DNA from: CAYWWY01 sp964580185
GTDB lineage: Bacteria; Thermotogota; Thermotogae; MWEM01
Assembly (NCBI GenBank): GCA_964580185.1
Contig: CAZOJQ010000006.1
Location: 1-64,000 of the forward strand
Direction of reading: 5' to 3'
Length of the DNA: 64,000 bases
The notes beneath the pieces are model-generated. The model saw only the letters and a program-made list of their open reading frames with translations, was not told the DNA's origin and searched no databases. Made by a program: the position numbers and the translations under genes. This document shows, piece by piece, positions 33,941 through 42,599 of this stretch. Numbering within the stretch: the first letter of the stretch is position 1; the number at the start of each line of letters is the position of its first letter.

Positions 33941-34345
33941 ATGAAACGTTGGATTTGCGTATGTATTCTGATTTTTTTGGTTGGATTGTCGTTTTCACAA
34001 GTCCTATTTTATTATCCTGCGCCAAGCAGTCGTGATTCCTGGTTGATGCCTTCTCTTCGCTCTCCCCTGAGTTACTATGGATATACCCATTTCCCCTATT
34101 CATACGCGCCAGTATCAGCATATTATCCACAGTACATTTATTCTACCTTACGAATGCCGATGGTTTCCGTTCCGGTAGGGTACTATTCAGCCGGATACGG
34201 CTTCATGTCCGGGTCATTCTATGGGTTTCGGGGGTATACGCTTCCACCGGTGATCAACCCTGGATATTCGACAAGCATCATCGCCCCCTATTGGGGTCAC
34301 TATCCCGTTTATCCGCTGATGCCCCAGCTGTATTGGGGCTGGTAA
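33941..34345 (+). CDS. Small secreted Tyr/Pro/Ser-rich protein
   Basis: 134 residues. Signal peptide to about 20 (IFLVGLSFS), then low-complexity sequence rich in Tyr, Pro, Ser and Gly (YYPAPSSRDSW, FPYSYAPVSAYYPQYIY, ending PQLYWGW) without a recognisable domain. Such composition suggests a surface or matrix polypeptide. GAGGGAGGGG ribosome site 6 nt from the ATG. The next gene starts one base after its stop, so they form a pair. Function unknown. Confidence 0.6.
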   Translation: MKRWICVCILIFLVGLSFSQVLFYYPAPSSRDSWLMPSLRSPLSYYGYTHFPYSYAPVSAYYPQYIYSTLRMPMVSVPVGYYSAGYGFMSGSFYGFRGYTLPPVINPGYSTSIIAPYWGHYPVYPLMPQLYWGW

Positions 34346-34346
34346 T

Positions 34347-35030
34347 ATGCCCAAGAAAGCGCTTTTGCTGGTATTGGTGAGTTTTTTCCTCCTATGGATA
34401 TCCGCTTTTTCCGATTGGATTCTCTTGACGGACGGAACTAAGATTCAAGGAACCGTTGTGCGATTCGACGAGTCCATAATCGAATTTACATTGGCGAACG
34501 GCGGGCTTCTGAAGGTTTCCCGAGACGCCATTTCCACCATCGAGTACACCCCCATCTCCTCGTATTCCGTTCAATCGACCACCCAGTATACCCGTACCCC
34601 TGCTGATCTTTCGGCTTCGAGTCAGTATCCATTCATACCGGGAGAATGGTTGGCTTTAGACATGGAACTCGAAGCGCGCAAACGGTTTTTGATGTACAAT
34701 GAACGGTTGAAAGACCCGTGGATGGCGGCAGCTTTCGGTTTTTTCCTCTCCAGCGCGGGCCATTTATACACGGAAGAATGGATCCGAGGCCTCTTTTTCC
34801 TAGGTGCTAGAGCTGTATGTGTAGGAATTGGACTTTGGGGGTTTCAAACCTGGTTTAATGAAGAGACTGAGGAATGGATCCCTATGAATCCGACCGTGGG
34901 CGCCGTTGGTCTGGGAGGGTTTGCGTTGGTTTCGATTTGGGAAAGTGTAGATGCGTATTTCTCGGCAGAAAGATACAATCGGATACTGAGGCTGCGTTTG
35001 GGTATCGAAGACCTGTATCCCTTTTGGTAG
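34347..35030 (+). CDS. Hypothetical envelope protein: SH3-like strand domain plus membrane helices
   Basis: 227 residues. Signal peptide (1-22), then DWILLTDGTKIQGTVVRF...ISTIEY, a small five-strand barrel pattern seen in many exported bacterial proteins. A Ser/Thr linker follows. The C-terminal part (about 125-210) has hydrophobic helices beginning DPWMAAAFGFFLSSAGHLYTEEWIRG, which resembles the PxxAxxLSxxxPGxGHxYxGxxxxG signature of DUF5683/TM2-like membrane proteins. Translation probably depends on the preceding gene (1-nt gap, no clear ribosome site). Confidence 0.55.
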   Translation: MPKKALLLVLVSFFLLWISAFSDWILLTDGTKIQGTVVRFDESIIEFTLANGGLLKVSRDAISTIEYTPISSYSVQSTTQYTRTPADLSASSQYPFIPGEWLALDMELEARKRFLMYNERLKDPWMAAAFGFFLSSAGHLYTEEWIRGLFFLGARAVCVGIGLWGFQTWFNEETEEWIPMNPTVGAVGLGGFALVSIWESVDAYFSAERYNRILRLRLGIEDLYPFW

Positions 35031-35056
35031 ATCCTGGTGATTGACCCCTTTACGAG

Positions 35057-35087
35057 AAAAAAAGCCCTCCCGAATTCGGTTGGGCTT
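35057..35087. terminator. Rho-independent terminator for tRNA-Val (possibly bidirectional)
   Basis: AAGCCC (35062-35067) pairs with GGGCTT (35082-35087), with an inner CCGAATTCGG. On the minus strand it is followed by seven Ts. The plus-strand T-run (GTTTTCTT) is weaker, so it may also end the 33941-35030 pair. Confidence 0.75.
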
Positions 35088-35101
35088 GTTTTCTTGGGAG
35101 C

Positions 35102-35176
35102 TGGTGGGTGCGGTAGGAATTGAACCTACGGCCTATTCCGCGTCAAGGAATCGCTCTCCCCCTGAGCTACGCACCC
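35102..35176 (-). tRNA. tRNA-Val (anticodon GAC)
   Basis: 75 nt with encoded CCA. A perfect acceptor stem (GGGTGCG/CGCACCC), D-arm GCTC/GAGC, anticodon loop TTGACGC giving GAC, and T-arm GTAGG-TTCAATT-CCTAC. It stands alone, with its own extended -10 promoter and terminator. Confidence 0.97.
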
Positions 35177-35204
35177 TCTCGACGCTCCTGAACATACAGG
35201 GGTT

Positions 35205-35213
35205 ATTATACCA
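35205..35213 (-). promoter_or_regulatory. Extended -10 promoter of tRNA-Val
   Basis: TGG-TATAAT on the minus strand, 29 nt before the tRNA 5' end; no good -35. Confidence 0.65.
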
Positions 35214-35319
35214 TATGGCAGCTTCAGGATGTGTATCCAATGATCGATAATTATTATGAACTTCACGTTACTGTTCTCTGTATAAAAACGGATATCTTCC
35301 ATTCATGGGGGAATGATTT

Positions 35320-36678
35320 GTGCCGAAACCGTCCCATTCGCTCGAATCGATGATCCATCTCCAAAAAAAGGGGAGCCTCCGCCCTTCTGACATATTGCAT
35401 CATGCGAAAACCGTGATCCAGAATCAGGATCCACAGGTTCGTTGTATGCTCTTTGTTCCTTCGACAGACCATAGCCTCAAGGATTGCGACGGAGACCACA
35501 GAGTCGTCTTTCCGTTCGTGGTAAGCGATAATCTTCTCGCGTTGGGCACGCCAACGACCTGCGGAAGCAAGATCATGCGCAACTACCTCTCCCCTTTTGA
35601 CGCAACAGTAGTGGAGCGGCTCCGAAAAGCCGGAGGAGTATTGGTTGGGAAGACAAACATGGATGAGTTTTCGATGGGCTTGACAACTGAAACCTCGGGA
35701 TTTTATCCCACTAAGAATCCCCATGATTTGCACCGAACTCCAGGGGGAGGCTGCGGAGGCTCGGCTGTGGCGGTTGCCTCTGGAATCGCCCCAGTGGCAT
35801 TGGGCAGTGATACTGAAGGATCGATTCGGATTCCTGCCTCGTTTTGTCGGGTGATCGGTTACAAACCCAGCTATGGATTGATCTCCCGTCATGGTTTGAT
35901 CACCCCTTGTCCATCAATGGACACAATCGGATTGATCTGTGGTTCCATAAGGGATGCCGCTTTGTGCGCGTCATGGATCATGGGTTCCGATCAGAAAGAC
36001 GCTACAATGCGATCGGAGTCTTTCAATGGATTGGAAACGATTGAGTCTCCGGTGGATTCTCTTCGTTTGTGTATATTGGAGCCCTCTAACCCTGTTCCCG
36101 TGCATCCCCAAATCAAAGAATCCTTTGATCGAGCCATACAAACCCTACGCAAAACGGGGACTCATATCCAGGCAGAACCCTTTATTTCGTACACGACCCT
36201 CCGCGCGACTCATCACGCTCTCAGTTGTGCAGAAGCTGTTTCCAGCCTCTCACGATGCTTTTCATATGCCCGGAATACGGATCCATCTTCCCTCCGCAAA
36301 TTAGGCCTGGCAGTTAAATCCCGAATTCTCTTTGGTACCCTCTGTTTATCAGACCCAGATGCGACTCAAACGCTCCATGTCGCTCGATGTATTCGAAATG
36401 CGGTTTCCCGAAGAATTTGCGTCCTTCTGGAGCGGTATGATGCCGTTATCAGCCCAACAACCCCCTTTCTCCCGCCAAAACCGGGATCAAACCTCATTGA
36501 GCTCAGTGCATTCACGCTGTTGGCCGACCTGGCTGGGTTACCGGCAATCACCATGCCCATGGATCCGGACCAAGGGCTGCTTTGCGGTATCCAGATCATG
36601 AGCGGTCCAAAGAAAGATGCAAAGCTCTTCCGAATCGCCAAGCAACTCGAACGAATTCTTGGAGTGGATCAACTGTGA
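35320..36678 (+). CDS. gatA: GatA-like amidase-family protein with altered catalytic triad
   Basis: 452 residues from a GTG after GGGGGA. Along its length it matches glutamyl-tRNA(Gln) amidotransferase subunit A: TTCGSKIM, FDATVVERLRKAG, VGKTNMDEFSMG, TKNPHDLHRTPGG, GYKPSYGLISRHGL. In GatA the triad is Lys (IKDN), cis-Ser (GGSSGGS) and nucleophile Ser (DTGGSIR). Here IKDN reads VSDN (S69 for Lys), GGSSGGS reads GGGCGGS (G144 for cis-Ser, C145 for the next Ser), and DTGGSIR reads DTEGSIR (S168 kept, E166 new). The surrounding frame is intact, so sequencing error is unlikely. GatB follows by a GTGA overlap; no gatC is seen. Normal ammonia release from glutamine is doubtful. Confidence 0.85.
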   Translation: MPKPSHSLESMIHLQKKGSLRPSDILHHAKTVIQNQDPQVRCMLFVPSTDHSLKDCDGDHRVVFPFVVSDNLLALGTPTTCGSKIMRNYLSPFDATVVERLRKAGGVLVGKTNMDEFSMGLTTETSGFYPTKNPHDLHRTPGGGCGGSAVAVASGIAPVALGSDTEGSIRIPASFCRVIGYKPSYGLISRHGLITPCPSMDTIGLICGSIRDAALCASWIMGSDQKDATMRSESFNGLETIESPVDSLRLCILEPSNPVPVHPQIKESFDRAIQTLRKTGTHIQAEPFISYTTLRATHHALSCAEAVSSLSRCFSYARNTDPSSLRKLGLAVKSRILFGTLCLSDPDATQTLHVARCIRNAVSRRICVLLERYDAVISPTTPFLPPKPGSNLIELSAFTLLADLAGLPAITMPMDPDQGLLCGIQIMSGPKKDAKLFRIAKQLERILGVDQL

Positions 36679-38117
36679 CCAAGATCCCGATTCGGATTGG
36701 TTTGGAAATCCATGCCCAACTCAAGACAAGAACCAAATTATTCTGCAGATGCCCGGCGCAGGCATTTGGTATGGCTCCCAATCACTATATCTGCCCCACA
36801 TGCAGCGGGCAACCCGGATCCCTTCCTGTGTTAAATCATCATGCCGTGGAACTGTCCATTCAAACCGCTTTGGCGATAGGATCAAAAGTGCAATTGGAAA
36901 GCTCCTTTGATCGCAAAACCTATCAATACCCGGATCTTCCAAAAGGGTATCAGATTACGCAACACAACCATCCAATCGCGCGCGGTGGTGGGCTTGTGAT
37001 CCGGAGCAACGGAAGAAAAGTTCGTGTGAGAATCCAAAGGATTCATTTGGAAGAAGATACCGGAAAACTCGTATCCATACCCACGCAAAAAAAGACAGAC
37101 GCTTTGTTGGATCTCAATCGGAGCGGTGTTCCTCTCATTGAGATCGTTACCTACCCTGAACTCACCTCGCCCGAAGAAGCCGCGCAGTTTTTGGATCGAT
37201 TGAGAACCCTCATGATCCTCTTGAACATTTGCACTGGCGCGATGGAACAAGGCGCCTTTCGCTGTGACGCAAATATCTCTCTGATCGACCAAAAAGATCC
37301 GATATCAACGACTCAGGTTGAAATCAAGAACCTCAACTCCTTTCATCATATGCGCAGCGCTTTGTCCTACGAGGCCAACCGTTTGGCAGCCAACCGAAAT
37401 CACCCAAAAAACACCCTTGTTGAAACGCGGGGATGGGATGAGACGCAGAAAAAAACCTACCACTTACGGACCAAACCAGCGGGAGGATACCGGTATATTC
37501 CGGATCCCGATCTACCACCCATTCGTTTGAAAATGGGGATGGTGCAACAGATCAAAGAAGGTATGCCTGAGCTCCCCTTCACTCGCGCTGATCGAATCGC
37601 GAAAACCTACGGACTCAATACCGAGCAATCTGAAATCTTAGCCTTTCGGCCAACCCTATGCGATTTCTTTGAAGAATGCGTCCAATCTTTCCGGCATGTC
37701 TCCCAAGTGAGTCAATGGGTTCTTCATTTCGTCCACCCCATTTTAAATCGGCAGAATCGAGAAATCCACCAGACCTGCCTCAATCCTCAACACCTCATCG
37801 ACCTGCTCAAGCGAGTGAACGATGGGCGGATCACGGACCATCTCGCCAGGAATGCATTGCCCGATTTGATGGAATGGGGTGGATCCGTTCAGGAATTGCT
37901 TACAGCCAAAGGGTTGGAACCGATTACAAGCCAAGAACAGGTAGAAGACTGGGTCCGTAGAATCGTCAGCAACCATCCTCGGGAGAGAGCGGAATACCTA
38001 CAGGGAAGAACCAACATTCTCCATTTTTTTATTGGTCAAGTTATGAAAGCCACCCGAGGGCAGGCAGAACCCATCGAAGTGCGAAAAGCCTTGGAAAAAA
38101 GGCTAAAGGAGGTGTAA
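36675..38117 (+). CDS. gatB: Aspartyl/glutamyl-tRNA amidotransferase subunit B
   Basis: 480 residues from a GTG overlapping the gatA stop. It binds the 3' end of mischarged tRNA and activates the side-chain carboxylate. Visible: GLEIHAQL (E11), the zinc cysteines in LFCRCPAQ...YICPTCSGQPG, HLEEDTGK, DLNRSGVPLIEIVT, RCDANISL, KNLNSFHHM, and YRYIPDPDLPP. The usual KEEAHDYRYFP segment reads TKPAGGYRYIP, so a conserved Glu and Asp are lost near this loop. The helical and C-terminal YqeY-like tail domains are present. Length is typical. Confidence 0.92.
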   Translation: MTKIPIRIGLEIHAQLKTRTKLFCRCPAQAFGMAPNHYICPTCSGQPGSLPVLNHHAVELSIQTALAIGSKVQLESSFDRKTYQYPDLPKGYQITQHNHPIARGGGLVIRSNGRKVRVRIQRIHLEEDTGKLVSIPTQKKTDALLDLNRSGVPLIEIVTYPELTSPEEAAQFLDRLRTLMILLNICTGAMEQGAFRCDANISLIDQKDPISTTQVEIKNLNSFHHMRSALSYEANRLAANRNHPKNTLVETRGWDETQKKTYHLRTKPAGGYRYIPDPDLPPIRLKMGMVQQIKEGMPELPFTRADRIAKTYGLNTEQSEILAFRPTLCDFFEECVQSFRHVSQVSQWVLHFVHPILNRQNREIHQTCLNPQHLIDLLKRVNDGRITDHLARNALPDLMEWGGSVQELLTAKGLEPITSQEQVEDWVRRIVSNHPRERAEYLQGRTNILHFFIGQVMKATRGQAEPIEVRKALEKRLKEV

Positions 38118-38126
38118 GTTTACCGA

Positions 38127-38324
38127 ATGGAAGATGAACAGAATCCCGGCATCGCGAGAATCGAGAAAAAACTGGATCGCATTCTGAACCACCTGAACAA
38201 CGATGCACAGAACCTTGTGGAAGAGATTCAGACACTAAAAAAACACTTTTCCGCTTTGGAGACGATGTTCTATATCCTCTTGGGCGGGATGGGCATCATG
38301 ATTGTTTTGCTGTTCGTCCGATGA
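38127..38324 (+). CDS. Small coiled-coil protein with C-terminal membrane helix
   Basis: 65 residues. Residues 10-45 form heptads (IARIEKKLDRILNHLNN..., LVEEIQTLKKHF), and residues 46-64 form one hydrophobic helix (MFYILLGGMGIMIVLLFV) near the end, giving a tail-anchored arrangement. An AAGGAGGTG site lies across the end of gatB, 9 nt upstream of the gatB stop region. It is cotranscribed with gatAB by spacing. No family recognised. Confidence 0.6.
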   Translation: MEDEQNPGIARIEKKLDRILNHLNNDAQNLVEEIQTLKKHFSALETMFYILLGGMGIMIVLLFVR

Positions 38325-38355
38325 CCCGAACTCCTTAGGAATCTGGTTCCGATCA

Positions 38356-38364
38356 TGGAATAAT
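38356..38364 (+). promoter_or_regulatory. Candidate extended -10 before the flagellar genes
   Basis: TGG-AATAAT, 20 nt before the MotE-like start; one mismatch to consensus and no -35, so weak. Confidence 0.3.
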
Positions 38365-38384
38365 AGAACAACCGGGAGACCATT

Positions 38385-39041
38385 ATGGCCAAAAAAGGAA
38401 AAAGAACGAAAAAGATCCTCATATTCCTCACAACAGCACTGATCGTGCTCTCTCTTGTCTTTATCTATGGATACATCGACTTTGTCTTTCAAAAAATTGG
38501 CGAAACCGGATTGACCCCTTTAAGCGATTGGAGAAGCTATGTGGCCAGCATTCTGAATCGAGTTCCATGGGTCAATCAATTCGTCCAGTATGAGCCAAGG
38601 AAGGTGATTCCACAAGGCCAATACTATCAGGAAATCTATGAAGTCTATATCGAACGGATCGATAAAGATCTCAAAGATTTGGAGGAAAAAGCCCGGAACC
38701 TTGAGGAGAAAGACTCCATATTAACTTCTAGAGAACGGCAATTGGACGCTCGTCAGCAAGAATTAGCCATGCGAGAAGAGCGTTTGAATACGGAGATCGC
38801 AGCCATGGAATCTATTGAAGCCCGATTGAATCAGCTAGCCGATTGGTTCAACAATTCCGATGAACGGTTGATCGCTCCGGCGCTTGCCGATCCCGCCATC
38901 TCCGTTGAGGAGATCGTTGGCGGGTTACGGCGTGTGGATCCGGGAATTGCAGCGGATATCATCGCCCAATTGGCTCAGGTCAATCCTCAAAAGGCCGCGA
39001 GCATTTTAGCCTTGATGGCAGGAAAGGAGGTGACAAGATGA
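38385..39041 (+). CDS. MotE-like flagellar protein (MgtE-N-like C-terminus)
   Basis: 218 residues. One N-terminal membrane helix (about 9-30), a periplasmic linker, a long acidic/basic coiled coil (about 85-150, DKDLKDLEEKARNLEEKDS...), then a C-terminal helical repeat (VDPGIAADIIAQLAQVNPQKAASILALMAG). This last segment matches the MgtE/FliG-like helical motif found in MotE chaperones encoded in fli operons. It precedes the fliK-like gene by ATGA overlap. Its role would be in stator or motor assembly. Confidence 0.75.
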   Translation: MAKKGKRTKKILIFLTTALIVLSLVFIYGYIDFVFQKIGETGLTPLSDWRSYVASILNRVPWVNQFVQYEPRKVIPQGQYYQEIYEVYIERIDKDLKDLEEKARNLEEKDSILTSRERQLDARQQELAMREERLNTEIAAMESIEARLNQLADWFNNSDERLIAPALADPAISVEEIVGGLRRVDPGIAADIIAQLAQVNPQKAASILALMAGKEVTR

Positions 39042-41440
39042 ACATACTCAGTACAGAATGGACTCAGTCTCAAGTTGGAAGCCTAGTTCAAACCCCAAAT
39101 CCAGAGAAAAGGATCCTTTCTGCTCCCGATTCCGATCGACATACCCCATTCCAATCTTGGTTGGAACGCGATCCGGCAAATACCGAGCTTCGGAAAGAAA
39201 CTCCTACGCGCCATTCGGATTCGCCCCATACTCCATATGAGCAGAAGAATACCGAACTCAAAGAACCCCCACCGAAGACACCGGGTTCCGCAAGACCGGA
39301 GGATCCATATTCTCCCAAGGAACCATCCTCCGCCAACACCCATGTAGAAGAGGATAAAAATCGGGAAGAAGACCCTTCTCTGTTGGAGGAAAAGGACGCG
39401 GTTTGGGAAGAAGAAATCGATGATGAGGAAGAGGCGTCGGTTGATCCACACCTGTTGCTCCTGCTTGACAAGCTTTCTCTGCTTCCCGAAGAAGAGAGAA
39501 AGCGCTGGATAACAATGGTCCAAGCGTTACAGGGAAAAGACATTGGACTCGTATTCTACGGAAGCCACAACCGAAAAGTAGAAGGAATGAGCAAAGTTCA
39601 GGCGGTTCAGCATTTCGTGCATGATCCGAGCGAACAAGGGCAAACCCCAACATCTCCCGAAGAAGAATCGAGCCTTGCTACCGAGCAAACCGATCCATCT
39701 CTTTCTGAAGAAGTACAGAAGAGCGCGAATGAAGGGCTCCAGACCGGAATGCCCGCTATGGATCCCTCCGACCGAAAGATTCCGCTGAAAGGGATTGACC
39801 AAAAACCTGCCCGTGAATCAAGCACGCCGCAGAACGTTCCGATTCAGAAAGAAACAAAAGGATTGGAACGGGTATTGTCCTCAAAAAAGACCGATTCTTC
39901 TGAACCGAAACACTCATCCAATCACAGCGATCATGAAGTCAAAAAAGCCATGGTTCAGAATCTCCCAAACTCCAAGCTTTCGGAATCCGCTTCAGAACGA
40001 GTACCTCTCGCAACCCAGAATCAACCGAAGGCTCATGGAAAGGAGAAAGAAGGAGATCATCCAAAACCTGCAAGCAATCCTGTATCGGATCAGAGAATCG
40101 GAGGGAACAAGCCTTCTCCAACAGGGAGATCGCCCGCGACAGGTTCTGCGATCAACCGGGGGAAAAACTCTTCCGAGACGGTTTCTGCGCAAGGACGTAA
40201 TTTTCTTGTTCAAGAAACCCGCTCTTCAGGAGAGATAAACGGCTCAATCTCACCGAACCAAGGGAAACGTTCGGAAAACCCCGATCGTACCTTCCTGCGC
40301 TCTTTCTCTTCCTCTGAACTCCTTCCCGAAGAGTCTTTGGCTTCCAAGAGCCCGAATTTGAAGGAAATTTTACCCAATCCCCGAACCCAGTCTCCTTCTC
40401 TTTTCGTTCGGATGAAAGAAGGCCCCAAAGAAGCCATCACAACCATGAAAGAACTCGTGAAACTCGGTAAGACCTTTTTGGAGCGGTATCAGCAAATCCG
40501 GTTGGAGCAAGGTGGGTTGAAGGTCCGCGTAGAGGAGTTTGTCGTTCGAAAGATGGAACGACCCGTTCCAAACAAGTATCTGGACCTGCGATCTGGGAAA
40601 CCGTTGAATCGCTCCGAGCAAACCGACCCTACGCAAGCCAAACCTTCGATGGCTCGGATTCAACCCAAAGACCGTTTTTCGGTTGTGTACGATCGGCAGC
40701 CCACTCAAGGTCGAATCGTGACTGTGTCTCAGTTGATGGATCAAAGCAACGAACAACCAACGCGCGAATCGACCCCCACAACGGGCCAATCAACGTCCAA
40801 ACATCCGGAACCGGTCAAATCCTACGCTGATGCAAAAGCCTCTTCGTCCGAACAGACCACTTCGCATTTGGAGCAATTCATTCCAAAATTGCCCAAGAAT
40901 TCGGACATAGAAACGCAATCCGAAGAACGGACCGTATTCGGAAAATATGGACAACAAACCCTCTCCCTGGAACATCAGATTCGGTTTTCCCCGGAGATCC
41001 TGCAACGGAATATGGAAGAGGTGATCCAGAAGGTTCAGGAGGTAGCCAAACTGGCCCGTCAGACGCTTCACACCGCAACCATCCAGCTGAACCCCCCACA
41101 AATGGGAAAGGTGGAAGTGGAGGTGCAGAAGATGGGTCTAAAGGTAATCATCCACATGAATACGGAAACAGAACAAGCCAAAGAGATGCTGCAGAGAAAC
41201 AGCCACCTGCTTGTTTCCCGATTATCCAGCTCGGGTTATGATGTCCAGCGAGTCCAGATCCACATGGAAAAACAGGAAGAACAAGGTGATCAACAACAGC
41301 AATCGCATCATCGGAGAGACGATGAGCAACAGCAACACCCGGAATCCCAAGCCCGGCAACGAAAAGACGCGGATGAAGAAAGGCTTTCTCCCGCTTTTCC
41401 TTTTGCCGAGCTATTGAAAGGAGTGGAACAGCATGCTTGA
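39038..41440 (+). CDS. fliK: FliK-like flagellar hook-length control protein
   Basis: 800 residues. About 600 residues of Ser/Pro/Glu/Gln-rich disordered sequence, the usual molecular-ruler part, follow a short start. The Flg_hook C-terminal domain (about 665-750) includes TIQLNPPQMGKVEVEVQKMGLKVIIHMNTE and the helix AKEMLQRNSHLLVSRLSSSGYDV. The tail is Gln/Glu-rich. Typical FliK proteins are about 400-500 residues, so this one is long, in step with the very large FlgE. It overlaps MotE-like (ATGA) and flgD (8 nt). Exported through the flagellar type III system. Confidence 0.85.
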   Translation: MNILSTEWTQSQVGSLVQTPNPEKRILSAPDSDRHTPFQSWLERDPANTELRKETPTRHSDSPHTPYEQKNTELKEPPPKTPGSARPEDPYSPKEPSSANTHVEEDKNREEDPSLLEEKDAVWEEEIDDEEEASVDPHLLLLLDKLSLLPEEERKRWITMVQALQGKDIGLVFYGSHNRKVEGMSKVQAVQHFVHDPSEQGQTPTSPEEESSLATEQTDPSLSEEVQKSANEGLQTGMPAMDPSDRKIPLKGIDQKPARESSTPQNVPIQKETKGLERVLSSKKTDSSEPKHSSNHSDHEVKKAMVQNLPNSKLSESASERVPLATQNQPKAHGKEKEGDHPKPASNPVSDQRIGGNKPSPTGRSPATGSAINRGKNSSETVSAQGRNFLVQETRSSGEINGSISPNQGKRSENPDRTFLRSFSSSELLPEESLASKSPNLKEILPNPRTQSPSLFVRMKEGPKEAITTMKELVKLGKTFLERYQQIRLEQGGLKVRVEEFVVRKMERPVPNKYLDLRSGKPLNRSEQTDPTQAKPSMARIQPKDRFSVVYDRQPTQGRIVTVSQLMDQSNEQPTRESTPTTGQSTSKHPEPVKSYADAKASSSEQTTSHLEQFIPKLPKNSDIETQSEERTVFGKYGQQTLSLEHQIRFSPEILQRNMEEVIQKVQEVAKLARQTLHTATIQLNPPQMGKVEVEVQKMGLKVIIHMNTETEQAKEMLQRNSHLLVSRLSSSGYDVQRVQIHMEKQEEQGDQQQQSHHRRDDEQQQHPESQARQRKDADEERLSPAFPFAELLKGVEQHA

Positions 41441-42107
41441 TTTCAACCCGATCAGCAACTATGCAAACAATCCATCATCGACCAATCCAGCCAATCCAAA
41501 AAAGGAGTTGGACCGAGATGCCTTTTTGATGCTGCTGGTAACGGAGCTTCGGAATCAGAATCCTTTGGAACCCATGGAGAACAAAGATTTTGTCAATCAA
41601 ATGGCTCAATTCACGACCCTGGAACAGATCACGAACATGTCCGTAGCTTTGCAAGATTTCTTGGGTACGATGAACTCGACCATGCGGCTCCAGGCATCCG
41701 GAGTTGTCGGAAAATATGTGGTCATTGAAGACCACCAGTTGTCTCTTAGGAACCAGATGCCCGTCAACGTCCTTTACAATTTGGAAGAGAAAGGCGAGGT
41801 TCGGATCCGGATTAAAGACAACCAAGGTCGAATGGTCTATGAAAAGGCGATGGGAGTTATCGACCCAGGCCTTTACAGCTTTGTATGGGATGGACGGAAC
41901 AATGCGGGCGTCATGCAACCCGACGGGGTTTATACCTACGACTTGCTGCGGGTTGAAGGAGGCCAGGAGATTTCCTTCGGAGGCGTGGTCGGTGGACAAG
42001 TAGAGGCGGTTCAGTTTGAGGGCAACGAGATCTATGTCATCGTTAATGGGGAGAAATATGCCTTCAATCGGATCATCGAAATCACTGAAGTGACGCAAGA
42101 AGCATAA
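41433..42107 (+). CDS. flgD: Flagellar hook assembly scaffold FlgD
   Basis: 224 residues. The N-terminal FlgD signature reads DRDAFLMLLVTELRNQNPLEPMENKDFVNQMAQFTTLEQ (broken here by family variants), followed by a Tudor-like/FnIII region with GVVGKYVV, WDGRNNAGVMQPDGVYTYDLL, and an end typical of FlgD. Length is normal. It caps the growing hook during FlgE polymerisation. Ribosome site GAAAGGAG lies inside the fliK-like gene. Confidence 0.94.
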   Translation: MLDFNPISNYANNPSSTNPANPKKELDRDAFLMLLVTELRNQNPLEPMENKDFVNQMAQFTTLEQITNMSVALQDFLGTMNSTMRLQASGVVGKYVVIEDHQLSLRNQMPVNVLYNLEEKGEVRIRIKDNQGRMVYEKAMGVIDPGLYSFVWDGRNNAGVMQPDGVYTYDLLRVEGGQEISFGGVVGGQVEAVQFEGNEIYVIVNGEKYAFNRIIEITEVTQEA

Positions 42108-42124
42108 GACAGGAGGTGGGTCGG

Positions 42125-42529
42125 ATGACGGAAAACAATTTGAATGTCAACAACAGACCCCTGCCCATATACGGGCCGTCTAAAAGGCAACAAGCGATAC
42201 AAACTCGGCCCGAAGGCCAAACCTTCCAACAACTGGTCCAACAAATGGGAGAAACCGAACAAGGGATCAAGGTTTCTGCCCATGCCCAGAAGCGGATCGA
42301 GAACCGGCAAATCGAGTTCGATCCAACAACCCTGAAAACTTTGGAACAAGTCTTGGATGTGGCCAAAACCAAGGGCTCCAACAAAACCTTGGTTATGTTG
42401 GGAAATACCGCCTATCTCTTGAGTGTCAAAGACCGCACTCTGGTAACAGCAATGGACAGCCAGGAGATGAATGAACATTTTTTTACGCAGATTGATAGTG
42501 TATACGTGAACGGGGCCGGTCCTCGCTGA
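42125..42529 (+). CDS. TIGR02530-type flagellar operon protein
   Basis: 134 residues from the ATG after AGGAGGTGGGTCGG. The C-terminal ~85 residues fit the small flagellar-operon family: IKVSAHAQKRIENRQIEF, LEQVLDVAKTKGSNKTLVML, LLSVKDRTLVTAMDSQEM, and HFFTQIDSVYV. The family sits between flgD and flgE in many Firmicutes and Thermotogota; its exact job is unknown. The N-terminal 40 residues are polar and variable. Confidence 0.82.
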   Translation: MTENNLNVNNRPLPIYGPSKRQQAIQTRPEGQTFQQLVQQMGETEQGIKVSAHAQKRIENRQIEFDPTTLKTLEQVLDVAKTKGSNKTLVMLGNTAYLLSVKDRTLVTAMDSQEMNEHFFTQIDSVYVNGAGPR

Positions 42530-42543
42530 AATGAGGGAGCCCC

Positions 42544-42569
42544 CGGGCGGTGACTGTTCGATCCGCCCG
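42544..42569 (+). other. Intercistronic hairpin before flgE
   Basis: CGGGCGG (42544-42550) and CCGCCCG (42563-42569) form a 7-bp GC stem with a 12-nt loop and no T-run. Possibly an mRNA-stability or processing element. Confidence 0.5.
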
Positions 42570-42599
42570 AACCAATTGAATCAAAGGAGGTAGATCATT

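Noticed and set aside
35320..36678. gatA as a pseudogene
   Set aside because: The frame is full length, with conserved sequence and gatB overlap intact. Only the catalytic positions differ, so it is listed as a gene with altered residues.
39038..40500. CRISPR or other DNA repeat array in the low-complexity part of the fliK-like gene
   Set aside because: The repetition is compositional (Ser/Pro/Glu-rich protein), with no regular direct repeats or spacers.
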